NCBI GenBank assembly: GCA_045649485.1
Contig: JAZRPZ010000112.1
Coordinates: 1-64,000, forward strand
Source: RUG11247 sp045649485
GTDB lineage: Bacteria; Bacillota; Clostridia; Christensenellales; Aristaeellaceae
Direction of reading: 5' to 3'
Length of the DNA stretch: 64,000 bases
Below the pieces are notes generated by a model that saw only the letters and a program-made list of their open reading frames with translations, did no database searches and had not been told where the DNA came from. Both the position numbers and the translations under genes were made by a program. This document shows positions 42,923-52,170 of the stretch, one piece after another. Position 1 is the stretch's first letter; every line of letters begins with the position of its first letter.

Positions 42923-44690
42923 TTACCGTCACCTCCTTGCCGCGGATGGAATCAAGATCGCGGTACTGATCCTGCACCATCTGCCAATAGATGCCATGGT
43001 GCTCAAGCAGCTGCTTGTGAGTGCCGCGCTCTGCAATACGTCCGTTTTCCATTACCAGTATCTGATCCGCATTCTTTACAGAAGAGATACGGTGTGCGAT
43101 TATGAAGGTGGTGCGTCCGGCAAGCACCTTCTTCAGCTTCTGCTGGATGACATATTCGGTCTCCATATCAACAGCAGAAGTAGAGTCATCCATTACAAGA
43201 ATGGAAGGATCGGTAAGCACCGCGCGGGCGATAGCCGTGCGCTGCTTCTGACCGCCGGAAAGACCCATGCCGCGCTCACCTACTACGGTATCGTAGCCGT
43301 CGGGCATTGCACCCACGAACTCGGCAGCCTGCGCAACATCGGCAGCTTCTTCGATCTTTTCAAATGCCGCATCGGGACGACCAAAGCGGATATTCTCGGC
43401 AAGGGAATCGGAGAACAGGAAGGTCTCCTGCGGTACATAGCCGATATGCTTGCGCAGTTCCAGCAGCTTATGGTCGCGGACATCGATGCCGTCGATCTTT
43501 ATGCTGCCGCCGGAAACATCATAGAAGCGACCCAGCAGGGTTACCAGCGTACTCTTGCCCGAACCGGTTGCGCCCATAACGGCTATGGTCTGACCGGGTT
43601 CGGCAGTGAAGCTGATATCGTGGAGAACCTCGGAATCACCATAGGCAAAGTTCACATGATCGAATTCCACCTTGCCGTTGTAGGCAGCGGGTGCAATCGC
43701 ATTATCCTTTTCCTTGATGGCTGCGCCGAAATCAACATAGTAGAACAGCTTCTCCGCAGAGGTAACTGCGTTGGTAAGCATGTTTACAAGGTTGGAAAGC
43801 TGGCGCATAGGATCGGTTATCAGCCATACATAGCCGTTTACCGCAACCAGAGTACCGATGTCCATATCGCCCCTGATGGTGAGGATAGCGCCAACGACCA
43901 GCATAACAGGAGTGCAGAGTCCGCTCAACAGTTCCATCAGCGGCACGAAATCAGACCAGATCCAGGTGGCCTTCAGGTGCATGGTGAGCAGATCGCGGTT
44001 GTCCTTTACGAACCTGTCCATCTCGTAGGGCTCGCGGGCAAATGCCTTTACAACGCGCATACCGGAAAGATTCTCGGTGGTGCGGGTGTTCAGGGTAGCA
44101 TTCTGTTCGCGGATGTTGCGGAACGCGGGGTGTATCTGTGCACGGAACTTCCATGCGGTTACCGCAAGGATGGGTGCAAATATAAGCAGCGAGAGCATCA
44201 GTTCCCAGCTGAGGAAGCTCAGGAATATAAGCGCGCCCACAAAGTTCAGCAGGTTATCGAAAACAGAGACAAGACCGCCTGCGATCAGGTTTCGTATGCC
44301 TTCGATATCACCCGTCATACGGGACATGATCTCACCTATGCGGTGATTGTCGTAGAACTGATAGGGCAGTTCCTGCATATGTCTGTACAGACCGGTACGC
44401 AGGTCATACACCACGTTCTGCGAAACGCGTTCCAGCGTAAGACCGCGGATATATGTACACACGGCACGTGCAATTACCAGCGCCATAAGACCCACACACA
44501 GAGGGGTCAGCTTTGCCATGATACCTTCCATTCCGGTCTGCGCTGCAGGGATTACATCGTTAACGATCGCCTTCTGAATAAGAGGTGCGATCATTCGGCT
44601 TGCGATTACCGCCAGCTGCAAGAGCATCGCTACGGCGATCCGCAACCGGTAGGGCTTCATGAGCCCTATGAGGCGTTTGATCGTATCCAT
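42915..44690 (-). CDS. ABC exporter half-transporter, degenerate-site subunit (second pair)
   Basis: First gene of the operon, 591 residues. Walker A GATGSGKST is near 375, the signature LSGGQKQR normal, and Walker B VMDDSTSAVD has Asp where the catalytic Glu is expected, so this chain carries the degenerate Walker B of a heterodimer. Helices occupy about 15-300. CAGGAGAGG precedes ATG 44690. Two 24-base direct repeats lie 70-120 bases upstream and could bind a regulator. Confidence 0.9.
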   Translation of the reverse strand: MDTIKRLIGLMKPYRLRIAVAMLLQLAVIASRMIAPLIQKAIVNDVIPAAQTGMEGIMAKLTPLCVGLMALVIARAVCTYIRGLTLERVSQNVVYDLRTGLYRHMQELPYQFYDNHRIGEIMSRMTGDIEGIRNLIAGGLVSVFDNLLNFVGALIFLSFLSWELMLSLLIFAPILAVTAWKFRAQIHPAFRNIREQNATLNTRTTENLSGMRVVKAFAREPYEMDRFVKDNRDLLTMHLKATWIWSDFVPLMELLSGLCTPVMLVVGAILTIRGDMDIGTLVAVNGYVWLITDPMRQLSNLVNMLTNAVTSAEKLFYYVDFGAAIKEKDNAIAPAAYNGKVEFDHVNFAYGDSEVLHDISFTAEPGQTIAVMGATGSGKSTLVTLLGRFYDVSGGSIKIDGIDVRDHKLLELRKHIGYVPQETFLFSDSLAENIRFGRPDAAFEKIEEAADVAQAAEFVGAMPDGYDTVVGERGMGLSGGQKQRTAIARAVLTDPSILVMDDSTSAVDMETEYVIQQKLKKVLAGRTTFIIAHRISSVKNADQILVMENGRIAERGTHKQLLEHHGIYWQMVQDQYRDLDSIRGKEVTVNG

Positions 44691-44758
44691 ATCGTTTTTC
44701 CTCTCCTGCGCCGGACGTCTTTGTCCGACTTTAGGGGTATAATAAGCCTACTTACGAA

Positions 44759-44809
44759 TTTGTTATATCCGTTTTAAGTAGCTTTTTTGTTATGTATCCG
44801 TTAAGTAGC
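44759..44809. promoter_or_regulatory. Pair of 24-base direct repeats upstream of ABC operon
   Basis: TTTGTTAT-x-TCCGTT-x-AAGTAGC occurs at 44759-44782 and 44786-44809 (27-base period, small internal differences). An inverted half (GCCTACTTA at about 44747-44755) lies next to them. A TATTAT-like -10 on the - strand is at about 44739-44744. Likely operator or activator sites. Confidence 0.5.
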
Positions 44810-44871
44810 CACATTAGCAAAACGCATGCAAATACAGTAAAATTATACATTCATTCTGCTTTTCGGCTATG

Positions 44872-44922
44872 CAAAAGACATATGTTCATGCACAAAAAAT
44901 TGCACAAAAAACATATGTCTTT
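44872..44922 (-). terminator. Long A/T-rich terminator-like hairpin after the SGNH gene
   Basis: AAAAGACATATGT (44872-44884) with ACATATGTCTTTT (44910-44922), containing a nested TGCACAAAAAATTGCA pair. T-rich on the - strand side. Confidence 0.7.
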
Positions 44923-44925
44923 TGA

Positions 44926-45498
44926 TTATGGAGATATTATTCTGTCCGTTTCTATCAGCTTTGCGATAGTAGCAGCCGCAAGCACAGAGCCTGCCTCTGA
45001 AGGATGATAATCATCATCTTCATAGAGACCCACATAACCGCGCACGGCGGTAAATGCACAGCCTACATTGGCCATCAGTGCGCCGTTGGCCTCGGCAGCC
45101 TCACGATAGCTTTCAAAAAGACCTCTGTCCATCTCTTCATAGGACATATTCATGGTCGCAAGCTTGTCGGTACCTTCCTTATAGGCCCATGAGGCATAGA
45201 AAACGGGCTTTGCGCCATTTTCCTTAATGAGCCTGCAAAGCTTTTCAGAGCTTTCGAGGAAGCTCTTCTTTTTTGTAATGGGCGCGTTGCTCTGTTCCTG
45301 GAGCACCACATAATCCCATTTTTCCTCTTTGAGCGCCTTCAGCGTGCGCGCGCCCATTTCGGTATCCGGATTGAGCTGCTCAGCCAGCATCGCGCCGCCG
45401 CGGGTATGGGCCACCACCTCCGCGCCAAGCATAGCCGCAAGAATATCCGGCATATCGTGGAAATAGGTAAAACTGTTGCCCAGCATCAATATGCGCAT
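44926..45498 (-). CDS. SGNH/GDSL-type hydrolase
   Basis: A 190-residue cytoplasmic enzyme. GNSFT at 7-11 is block I with the nucleophile Ser, VVLQEQSN holds block III, and DDYHPSEAGS near 165 is block V with the catalytic Asp-x-x-His. This variant (DUF4886-like) is common beside glycoside hydrolases and probably removes an ester group from carbohydrates. It lies 14 bases downstream of the GH39-like gene in the same direction, which supports joint action on a sugar polymer. Confidence 0.8.
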   Translation of the reverse strand: MRILMLGNSFTYFHDMPDILAAMLGAEVVAHTRGGAMLAEQLNPDTEMGARTLKALKEEKWDYVVLQEQSNAPITKKKSFLESSEKLCRLIKENGAKPVFYASWAYKEGTDKLATMNMSYEEMDRGLFESYREAAEANGALMANVGCAFTAVRGYVGLYEDDDYHPSEAGSVLAAATIAKLIETDRIISP

Positions 45499-45512
45499 CT
45501 ACTCATCTCCGT

Positions 45513-46844
45513 TCAGATTGCTTCCTTTGTAATAAGATACGAACCGAAATGCGGCACATCCAGTTCGATCACAGCGTCATCGCCTGTGATTTCAAACCGC
45601 ATCTTTTCCGCAAGGTCGTTTTCTCTGTCCAGCAGGCTGCAGCATATCCTGCCGGGTCCTATGCCCTTCAGTTCGACCCTTATTCTTTTGCCTTCTGCGT
45701 TATCATCGTCGGAATAGCAGGTCAGCATCACGGCCGCGCCTTCATCGCCCTTTGCCGCGCAGGCATATATGCCGGCCTCGTCAGCTTCCGAGCAAACACA
45801 GCTGCCAAGTTTGTACAGCTTGTTGAACATGAAGAAGGGGTAATATCCCTTCAGCGTCTCGCAAATTATGTCCGTATTATACAGACCGTTCATTCCACCC
45901 GGACGGGCATCGTAATACATCAAAAGGTCTATGGATGATTTCTGGCTTTCCTCCATTACTGCCGCAATGAATGCCGCGCCCTTGATATCCTTTTCGCGCT
46001 TAAGGGAGTATATCCAGTCATCGCCCTCCCAGCCGCGGACATAGTTCCACTCGTTGAGTATGCTCTCGGCATTACCGAAGCCGTATTTATCCATAAGCGC
46101 ACGGACCTTTTCGGCACGTTCGATCACCTGCGCAGGCTCTTTTGCGTAGATATGCCATGAAAGGAAATCAAGCGGCGCTTTGAGCTGCGCGAGGAAATCC
46201 TCGAGCCATACAAGGTTGCCGGCAAGCGCGGGACCGCCTATCTTCAGGTGCGGAAAGCATTCCTTCAGATGACGCGCGGCAACATCGTACAATTCGAAGA
46301 ACTGCGCCTTTGTGCCGCCCCAGCAGCGCTTATGCGTCGAATCATCCGCATCAAGGTCGGGCTCGTTCCATATCTCCCAATATTCGATATCATAGCAGAA
46401 GCCGTCTGCCCAGCCTTCGGTATAATGCCTGATGATGTGTTCGCATATCACCGCCCACTTTTTGAAATCCGGCGGCGGCAATGTGCCGTACTTTTTAGAC
46501 CAGTGCTCTATTTTGGAACCAAGTCTGTAGAAAGTTTTTGCCCCGGCAAAATCTATAACTTTCAGATAGTCATCAGTAAGACAGAAATCATAGGAAGCGG
46601 GGTCATACGGGTCTTTCGAAAAATCCGGGAATATGCCGTGCACATCCACCACATGTTCTCCGCCATAGGTATAATTGATAGAAGCATCATGTGTACGCGC
46701 ATAAGGTATGCCTGCAGCGCGGTAACTGTCAATATTCGTGATGCGCTGATCTTCCGCGAATTTATAAACGGGGCCGTTATTCACGGCATGCATCGGCTTT
46801 ATTCTGCCGAGAGGTTTATTAAAATCAACAGCTATATTTATCAC
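45513..46844 (-). CDS. GH39-like glycoside hydrolase
   Basis: A 443-residue (beta/alpha)8 glycosidase without signal peptide. WEIWNEPDLD (near 154-163) carries the acid/base Glu after Asn, and ESILNEWNYV (near 251-260) carries the nucleophile Glu, the clan GH-A plan. HAVNNGP and ARTHDASINYTYG at the N-terminus match GH39 (beta-xylosidase or iduronidase-like). The C-terminal part is a beta-sandwich ending in FGSYLITKE. The start is GTG 46844, with GGGAGG about 10 bases upstream; an overlapping ATG is out of frame. It is followed by the SGNH hydrolase gene. Confidence 0.78.
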   Translation of the reverse strand: MINIAVDFNKPLGRIKPMHAVNNGPVYKFAEDQRITNIDSYRAAGIPYARTHDASINYTYGGEHVVDVHGIFPDFSKDPYDPASYDFCLTDDYLKVIDFAGAKTFYRLGSKIEHWSKKYGTLPPPDFKKWAVICEHIIRHYTEGWADGFCYDIEYWEIWNEPDLDADDSTHKRCWGGTKAQFFELYDVAARHLKECFPHLKIGGPALAGNLVWLEDFLAQLKAPLDFLSWHIYAKEPAQVIERAEKVRALMDKYGFGNAESILNEWNYVRGWEGDDWIYSLKREKDIKGAAFIAAVMEESQKSSIDLLMYYDARPGGMNGLYNTDIICETLKGYYPFFMFNKLYKLGSCVCSEADEAGIYACAAKGDEGAAVMLTCYSDDDNAEGKRIRVELKGIGPGRICCSLLDRENDLAEKMRFEITGDDAVIELDVPHFGSYLITKEAI

Positions 46845-46920
46845 ACATCCTGCACCTCCCTTTGGCTAAAATGATATCACAATCCGCAAGTTATGTAAAG
46901 AATATATTATCACATTTACA

Positions 46921-46949
46921 TTGCAATCTGCATCGCATTCTGATATAAT
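46921..46949 (+). promoter_or_regulatory. Promoter of the URO-D family gene
   Basis: TTGCAA (46921-46926), 17-base spacer, TATAAT (46944-46949). Confidence 0.7.
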
Positions 46950-46985
46950 TGCCTCAATCTTAGAATGCAGAAACGAGGTATCGTC

Positions 46986-47960
46986 ATGACCGGTCGCGAA
47001 AGAATGATACGCGCCATGAAGCGCCTGCCCATCGAGGGACATGTTCCCCATTTCGAGCTGGTATTTTATCTCACCATGGAAGCTATTGGAAAAGTGCATC
47101 CCGAGCACCGCTACTATGCCCAGTGGAATCAGATGAGCGCCATCGAGCGTCGTCTGCAGCTCGAAGACATGGCTGACTGCTTTATCCGCATAGCCGAGAT
47201 GTATCATCACGATGCAATATTCCTGCACGAAAATCCCGGTACCCCCGAGGTCGTACGCGCGCTGCTTGAAATAATCCGCGAGCGCACCGGCGACAAATTC
47301 TTCATTATGATGCACGGCGATCCCACCTTCTCCATCCCCGGCGGCAGCAACATGATGGATTTCACCGTGCGCATGTACGAAGATGCCGAAGGCATGCATG
47401 ACGAGGCAAAACGCAATCTGGAGCGCAGCCTTGCAAACGCCGAGAGGCTCAAGGGCACGGGACTTCTGGACTGCTATGCCCTTTGTTCCGACTATGCATT
47501 CAACGTAAACCCCTTCTTCACTCCGGACCAGTTTGCCGAATTCGTATTCCCCTATCTGCGCGATGTAATCACCGAATATCACAAGATGGGCTACTATGTC
47601 ATCAAACACACGGACGGCAACATAAACCCCATTCTCGATCAGATAGTAGACGCAGGTCCCGATGCGCTGCACTCCATTGACCCCCAGGGCCACATGAGCC
47701 TTGCCGATGTGCGCGCCAGGTACGGCGACCGCATCTGCACCATCGGCAACGTAAACTGCGGCCTTCTGCAGACCGGCACCCGGGAGCAGGCAGATGCCGA
47801 CGTGCGCCGCTGTCTGCACGAAGGCATGGACGACGGAAAATATGGCTTTGTATTCTCCACATCCAACTGCGCCTACACCGGCATGCCTCTTGAGCGTTAC
47901 GAGCGCATGCATGAGATATGGCGCGCCGAAGGCGATTATTCCCTGCGCCGCAAACCCTGA
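46986..47960 (+). CDS. Uroporphyrinogen decarboxylase (URO-D) family protein
   Basis: A 324-residue member of the URO-D superfamily, which includes heme HemE and the cobalamin-dependent methyltransferases MtaA/MtbA. It begins TGRERMIRAMKRLPIEGHVPHFEL and has SDYAFNVNPFFTPDQFAEFVFPY, KMGYYVIKHTDGNINPILDQIVDAGPDALHSIDP and GNVNCG near the C-terminus. The HxDGN motif and lack of heme pathway neighbours favour a methyltransferase-like or sugar/amine catabolic role over HemE. ACGAGG lies before ATG 46986. It is flanked by carbohydrate genes and tdh; function not certain. Confidence 0.75.
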   Translation: MTGRERMIRAMKRLPIEGHVPHFELVFYLTMEAIGKVHPEHRYYAQWNQMSAIERRLQLEDMADCFIRIAEMYHHDAIFLHENPGTPEVVRALLEIIRERTGDKFFIMMHGDPTFSIPGGSNMMDFTVRMYEDAEGMHDEAKRNLERSLANAERLKGTGLLDCYALCSDYAFNVNPFFTPDQFAEFVFPYLRDVITEYHKMGYYVIKHTDGNINPILDQIVDAGPDALHSIDPQGHMSLADVRARYGDRICTIGNVNCGLLQTGTREQADADVRRCLHEGMDDGKYGFVFSTSNCAYTGMPLERYERMHEIWRAEGDYSLRRKP

Positions 47961-47969
47961 AACACATAC

Positions 47970-48008
47970 AACAGGCTTTCCCAACAAAATCGGGGAAGCC
48001 TGTTTTTT
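47970..48008 (+). terminator. Intrinsic terminator after URO-D gene
   Basis: ACAGGCTTTCCC with GGGGAAGCCTGT (a one-base slip in the stem), then TTTTTT. Confidence 0.82.
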
Positions 48009-48130
48009 ATTGCATCATTCCGCTTTTATGTATCACACAGCATGTTGTTCGTCACAGGTCGCATATCGCAACATTTTGTCCGCAACACACGGACACTCAA
48101 AATTTATTCACACAATATATAGGTTTTTTA

Positions 48131-48159
48131 TTGCATTCTTCCAAATAGAGTGCTATAAT
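48131..48159 (+). promoter_or_regulatory. Promoter of tdh-kbl
   Basis: TTGCAT (48131-48136), 17-base spacer, TATAAT (48154-48159), 61 bases before the tdh ATG. Confidence 0.75.
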
Positions 48160-48220
48160 TTGTATGTCAACTACGGACACACAAACAAACCAGGCACTAA
48201 AATGCAGGGAGGAATATACT

Positions 48221-49267
48221 ATGCAGACCATGATGGACGCACTCGTCAAGACTGAATGCGGCAAAGGCCTCGTACTGAAGCAGATGCCCGTCCCCACCCC
48301 CGGTATGGGCGAAGTACTTATCAAGGTACACAAGACCGCTATCTGCGGCACCGACGTACACATCTACAACTGGGATTCCTGGAGTGAGGCAAACATCAAG
48401 CCCCCGATGATCGTAGGTCACGAGTATGTTGGCGAGATCGCCGCTCTGGGCGAAGGTGTTACCGGCTATCATGTAGGCCAGCTGGTTTCCGGCGAAGGTC
48501 ACATCGTCTGCGGCACCTGCCGTAACTGCCGCGCAGGCAATGGCCAGTGGTGCAAGAACACCGAAGGCGTTGGCGTAAACCGCGACGGCGCATTCGCAGA
48601 ATATCTCGTTATCCCCGCTTACAACGTAATCCCGATCCCCGCAGGCCTCGATGAGGACGTTGTATCCTTCTTCGACGCTTTCGGCAACGCCACCCACACT
48701 GCTCTGATGTTCGACGTCATCGGTGAAGACGTTCTCATTTCCGGCGCAGGCCCCATCGGCATCATGGCCGCAGCCATCTGCCGCAAGAACGGCGCCCGCT
48801 CCGTTGTTGTTACCGACGTAAACGACTATCGTCTTGATCTGGCTCTGAAGATGGGCGCTACCCGCGTTGTAAACGTAGCACGCGAAAAGCTTTCCGACAT
48901 CTTCTCCGAGGCAAACATGGTTGAAGGCTTCGACGTAGGTCTTGAGATGAGCGGCAACGCAGCAGCTCTGAACACCATGATCACCCACATGCGCAACGGC
49001 GGCAAGATCGCTCTGCTGGGCATTCAGGGTCCCGATACCAAGATCAACTGGAACGATGTTATCTTCAAGTCCCTGTGCATGCAGGGTATCTACGGCCGCA
49101 AGATGTTCGAGACCTGGTACAAGATGATCACCATGGTCGAGGGCGGTCTGGATCTGACCCCCATCATCACCCATCGCTATCACTACACCGAGTTCGAAAA
49201 GGGCTTCGAGGCAATGAACAGCGGCAAGTCCGGCAAGGTCGTTCTGGACTGGACCACCAAGAAGTAA
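48221..49267 (+). CDS. tdh: L-threonine 3-dehydrogenase
   Basis: Zinc-dependent medium-chain dehydrogenase, 348 residues, oxidising threonine to 2-amino-3-ketobutyrate with NAD+. Catalytic zinc ligands are Cys42 (ICGTD) and His67-Glu68 (GHEYV). The structural zinc is held by Cys97, 100, 103 and 111. The Rossmann motif GAGPIG is near 168-173. GGGAGG precedes ATG 48221, chosen over an upstream in-frame start that runs through the promoter. It is followed by kbl after 14 bases; together they split threonine to glycine and acetyl-CoA. Confidence 0.95.
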   Translation: MQTMMDALVKTECGKGLVLKQMPVPTPGMGEVLIKVHKTAICGTDVHIYNWDSWSEANIKPPMIVGHEYVGEIAALGEGVTGYHVGQLVSGEGHIVCGTCRNCRAGNGQWCKNTEGVGVNRDGAFAEYLVIPAYNVIPIPAGLDEDVVSFFDAFGNATHTALMFDVIGEDVLISGAGPIGIMAAAICRKNGARSVVVTDVNDYRLDLALKMGATRVVNVAREKLSDIFSEANMVEGFDVGLEMSGNAAALNTMITHMRNGGKIALLGIQGPDTKINWNDVIFKSLCMQGIYGRKMFETWYKMITMVEGGLDLTPIITHRYHYTEFEKGFEAMNSGKSGKVVLDWTTKK

Positions 49268-49281
49268 GGAGAGCTTAAAAA

Positions 49282-50469
49282 ATGAAGGCAGCAATCAATC
49301 GCTATCTGGCCGAGCTGGATGCTATCCGCGAAGCCGGTACCTATAAGGATGAGCGCATCATCACCACTCCCCAGAAGGCACGCATCGACACTACCAAGAC
49401 CAACGGCGTTCTGAACATGTGCGCCAACAACTATCTTGGTCTGTCCAACCATCCCCGTCTGATCGAAGCTGCCAAGGCCAGCTACGACAAGTGGGGCTAC
49501 GGTCTGTCCTCCGTCCGCTTCATCTGCGGTACTCAGGAGCTGCACAAGACTCTGGAGAAGAAGATAGCTGATTTCGTCGGCACCGACGACTGCATCCTGT
49601 ACTCCTCCTGCTTCGACGCAAACGGCGGTCTGTTCGAGACCCTGCTGACCAAGGAAGACGCAGTCATCTCCGATGAGCTGAACCACGCTTCCATCATCGA
49701 CGGCGTTCGCCTGTGCAAGGCCATGCGCTATCGCTACAAGAACAACGACATGGCTGACCTGGCCGCCAAGCTGGAAGAAGCAAAGGCAGCCGGCGCACGC
49801 ACCATCCTGATCGCTACCGACGGCGTATTCTCCATGGACGGCTTCATCGCTGACCTGAAGAGCATCTGCGACCTGGCAGACAAGTACGACGCACTGGTAA
49901 TGGTCGACGACAGCCATTCCGTCGGCTTCATGGGCGCACACGGCAAGGGCACCGCAGAATACTGCGATGTAATGGGCCGCGTTGACATCATCACCGGCAC
50001 CCTGGGCAAGGCTCTGGGCGGCGCCAGCGGCGGCTACACCGCAGCCCGTCAGCCCATCGTTGACCTGCTCCGTCAGCGTTCCCGTCCCTACCTGTTCTCC
50101 AACACTCTGGCTCCCGCCATCGCCGCAGCTTCCTGCGAGGTATTCGACATGCTGAACGAATCCACCGCACTGCGCGACAAGGTACACGAGAACACCGCTT
50201 ACTTCCGCGCTGAGCTTTCCAAGCTGGGCTTCGATGTTCCCGAGTCCACCCATCCCATCGTTCCCGTAATGCTGTACGACGCACGCACCGCTCAGGAGTT
50301 CGCCGCACGCATGCTGGAAAAGGGCGTCTACGTTGTTGGCTTCTGCTATCCCGTAGTTCCCATGGGCAAGGCCCGCATCCGCACCCAGGTTTCCGCCGGT
50401 CACTCCAAGGAAGACCTCGATTTCGCGATCAAGTGCTTCAAGGAAGTCAAGGAAGAAATGGGCATCTAA
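49282..50469 (+). CDS. kbl: Glycine C-acetyltransferase (2-amino-3-ketobutyrate CoA ligase)
   Basis: PLP enzyme of the alpha-oxoamine synthase family, 395 residues. It cleaves 2-amino-3-ketobutyrate from Tdh with CoA to glycine and acetyl-CoA. The PLP-lysine is in TGTLGKALGGASGG (near 242), VDDSHSVGFMG holds the Asp-x-x-His pair, and ANNYLGLSNHP is the N-terminal family block. AAGGAGAG precedes ATG 49282. Second gene of the tdh-kbl operon. Confidence 0.96.
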   Translation: MKAAINRYLAELDAIREAGTYKDERIITTPQKARIDTTKTNGVLNMCANNYLGLSNHPRLIEAAKASYDKWGYGLSSVRFICGTQELHKTLEKKIADFVGTDDCILYSSCFDANGGLFETLLTKEDAVISDELNHASIIDGVRLCKAMRYRYKNNDMADLAAKLEEAKAAGARTILIATDGVFSMDGFIADLKSICDLADKYDALVMVDDSHSVGFMGAHGKGTAEYCDVMGRVDIITGTLGKALGGASGGYTAARQPIVDLLRQRSRPYLFSNTLAPAIAAASCEVFDMLNESTALRDKVHENTAYFRAELSKLGFDVPESTHPIVPVMLYDARTAQEFAARMLEKGVYVVGFCYPVVPMGKARIRTQVSAGHSKEDLDFAIKCFKEVKEEMGI

Positions 50470-50625
50470 GCAGGCAGGCGAGCGCCTGCAGGCAGCTGCT
50501 ATCGCGCTTAGACTACCGTCCCCTGCACCCGTACAGAATGGGTGCAGGGGACTTTCTTTTCGTTTCTGTTGTAATTCTGTTGTTATCCGGCCGGTTTCTG
50601 CGCCGGATAGCGGCTTGAAACCTAT
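50470..50625 (+). repeat. Structured dispersed repeat, copy B
   Basis: Homologous to copy A at 18568-18720 and again placed right after a stop codon. Hairpins: CAGGCG/CGCCTG (50475-50488), 13-bp stem 50518-50530 with 50540-50552 (9-base loop, here followed by TTTCTTTT), and GGTTTC/GAAACC (50593-50598 with 50617-50622) around TGCGCCGGATAGCGGCTT. In this copy the main stem could also terminate kbl. It ends 6 bases from the end of the convergent methyltransferase gene. Confidence 0.75.
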
Positions 50626-50630
50626 CACCA

Positions 50631-51380
50631 CTATTCCTTTACCGCTCTGGTCGCCCAGAAGGTATGTATGTTATGTTCGTGCAGGTTGCCTCTGCCGTTG
50701 GTATCTCCGAACACATTGGTCAGACGGAATCCTGCAGCCAGTTGACCGCCTATCTGTTCGTCTATGGTATGAGAAAACTGCATGCCGCTGTCACCCTGTT
50801 CGAGGAACTTTCTGTGTTCTTCGTTATTCAGCGGGTCGAAGGGCAGTCTGAACCTGAATGTCTTTTCATCCAGGTCAAACACAAAATTCATGCCGTTATC
50901 GAGACCGGCCAGCAGTATACCGCCCTTTCTGAGCACACGGTAACACTCATTCCATACATGCTGTACATCATGGATATAGCAGTTGGACACGGGATGGAAT
51001 ATGATATCGAAAGTTTCATCCTCAAAAGGCAGCTTCTTCGTCATGTCTGCGCGGACGATATTTATATCATAGCCTTCCCTTTCGGATACCATTTTCTCGG
51101 ACTCCAGCTGCAGCTTTGAATAATCCAGCACCGTGCAATCCGCGCCGACTGCCGCAAAAACCGGCATCTGCTGTCCGCCGCCGCTGGCAAGGCCAAGCAG
51201 TTTCTTTCCTTTCAATTCTCCGAACCACTCATGGGGCACGGGTATGGTGGGCGTAAGCAGCACATCCCATTTGCCGTTCAGCGCGTCAATATATGTCTCG
51301 TGAGAAATAGGTTTACCCCACTCCCAGCCTTCCGCGACCCATCTGTCGATGGTCTCGGCATTTATATCCTGATAATTCAT
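50631..51380 (-). CDS. SAM-dependent methyltransferase (class I)
   Basis: A 249-residue methyltransferase. Motif I LLGLASGGGQQMPVFAAVG is near 60-78, an acidic TVLDYSK follows, and motif IV FDIIFHPVSNCYI is near 125; VLRKGGIL is post-motif III. This type 11-like family modifies small molecules or unknown acceptors; there is no clue to the substrate. A clear SD (AAGGAGAAG) precedes ATG 51380. It follows a GNAT gene, separated by a terminator, so is probably separately transcribed. Confidence 0.8.
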   Translation of the reverse strand: MNYQDINAETIDRWVAEGWEWGKPISHETYIDALNGKWDVLLTPTIPVPHEWFGELKGKKLLGLASGGGQQMPVFAAVGADCTVLDYSKLQLESEKMVSEREGYDINIVRADMTKKLPFEDETFDIIFHPVSNCYIHDVQHVWNECYRVLRKGGILLAGLDNGMNFVFDLDEKTFRFRLPFDPLNNEEHRKFLEQGDSGMQFSHTIDEQIGGQLAAGFRLTNVFGDTNGRGNLHEHNIHTFWATRAVKE

Positions 51381-51397
51381 ACACTTCTCCTTATGAC

Positions 51398-51424
51398 AAA
51401 GGCGGCTTTACAGCCGCCTTTTGT
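51398..51424 (-). terminator. Intrinsic terminator after the GNAT gene
   Basis: AAAGGCGGCT (51398-51407) with AGCCGCCTTT (51412-51421), loop TTAC. Confidence 0.82.
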
Positions 51425-51425
51425 T

Positions 51426-52163
51426 TTATTCTATTTCCCTGTAATAGCACAAGAGATCCACAGGTGCATTTGGTACAGGGTCCCAGAATGCCTTGTGTTT
51501 TCTGCCTTCGAACACGAAGCCCAGCTTTTCCAGCATCTTCTGTGAAGCTACGTTCAGTTCGACGCAGTTTGCCAGCACAAGATCAAGGTTCATTTCCTTC
51601 TGCAGCAGATCAAGCATGGCGCTTACCGCCTCAAAGGCATAACCTCTGCGCTGAGAAGACGGATTTATGCAGTAGCCTATCTCCATCGCCTCGACCTGAC
51701 GGTCATCCTTATTCATGAGGTTTATGAGCCCCACGGCTTTTCCGGATTCCTTTTCCACTATGGCATAGCGCGTTTCATCGTCCACTATGCCCGCGAAATT
51801 CTCCAGATACTCACCCTCCATCTCTTCGAAGGGTTCGCTGCCGGTATCGAGACGGGTGGACTCCGCATCGGCAAAGCTTTCAAAAAGCGGCGCCGCGTCG
51901 TCCATGGTCAGCCTGCGTACAGTCAGTCTTTCAGTCTCCAGCACTATGCGCGGCAGCAGCAGCCTTCGCACATTGTAGGAAAGATACCTTTCATACTGAC
52001 CCTCGGGGATCATGTCCAGCTTGAGCCTTATCATGTAATGATCGCCGAAGGGCGTGACCTTTCCGGGCTCGCCCTCCGCTTCGATGCATACGGTAATTCC
52101 GAATCTCCGGCACAGTTCGATATATCTTTCGTTTATGCCGGCAAATCTATCCATTGCGGACAT
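51426..52163 (-). CDS. RimJ/RimL-type GNAT acetyltransferase with N-terminal extension
   Basis: A 245-residue protein. Residues about 74-245 are a RimJ/RimL-like acetyltransferase: LETERLTVRRLTMDDA at the start, GYCINPSSQRRGYAFEAVSAML as the acetyl-CoA loop, and NVASQKMLEKLGFVFEG near the end. The first 73 residues are an extra domain without a motif I recognise (DRFAGINERYIELCRRFG). It begins 7 bases after uxuA, so is probably cotranscribed. Target of acetylation unknown. Confidence 0.8.
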   Translation of the reverse strand: MSAMDRFAGINERYIELCRRFGITVCIEAEGEPGKVTPFGDHYMIRLKLDMIPEGQYERYLSYNVRRLLLPRIVLETERLTVRRLTMDDAAPLFESFADAESTRLDTGSEPFEEMEGEYLENFAGIVDDETRYAIVEKESGKAVGLINLMNKDDRQVEAMEIGYCINPSSQRRGYAFEAVSAMLDLLQKEMNLDLVLANCVELNVASQKMLEKLGFVFEGRKHKAFWDPVPNAPVDLLCYYREIE

Positions 52164-52170
52164 TTTGTTA

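Noticed and set aside
46986..47960. Naming the URO-D family gene hemE
   Set aside because: No heme pathway gene is near and the HTDGN/GNVNCG pattern fits the methyltransferase-like branch as well; a specific name is not justified.
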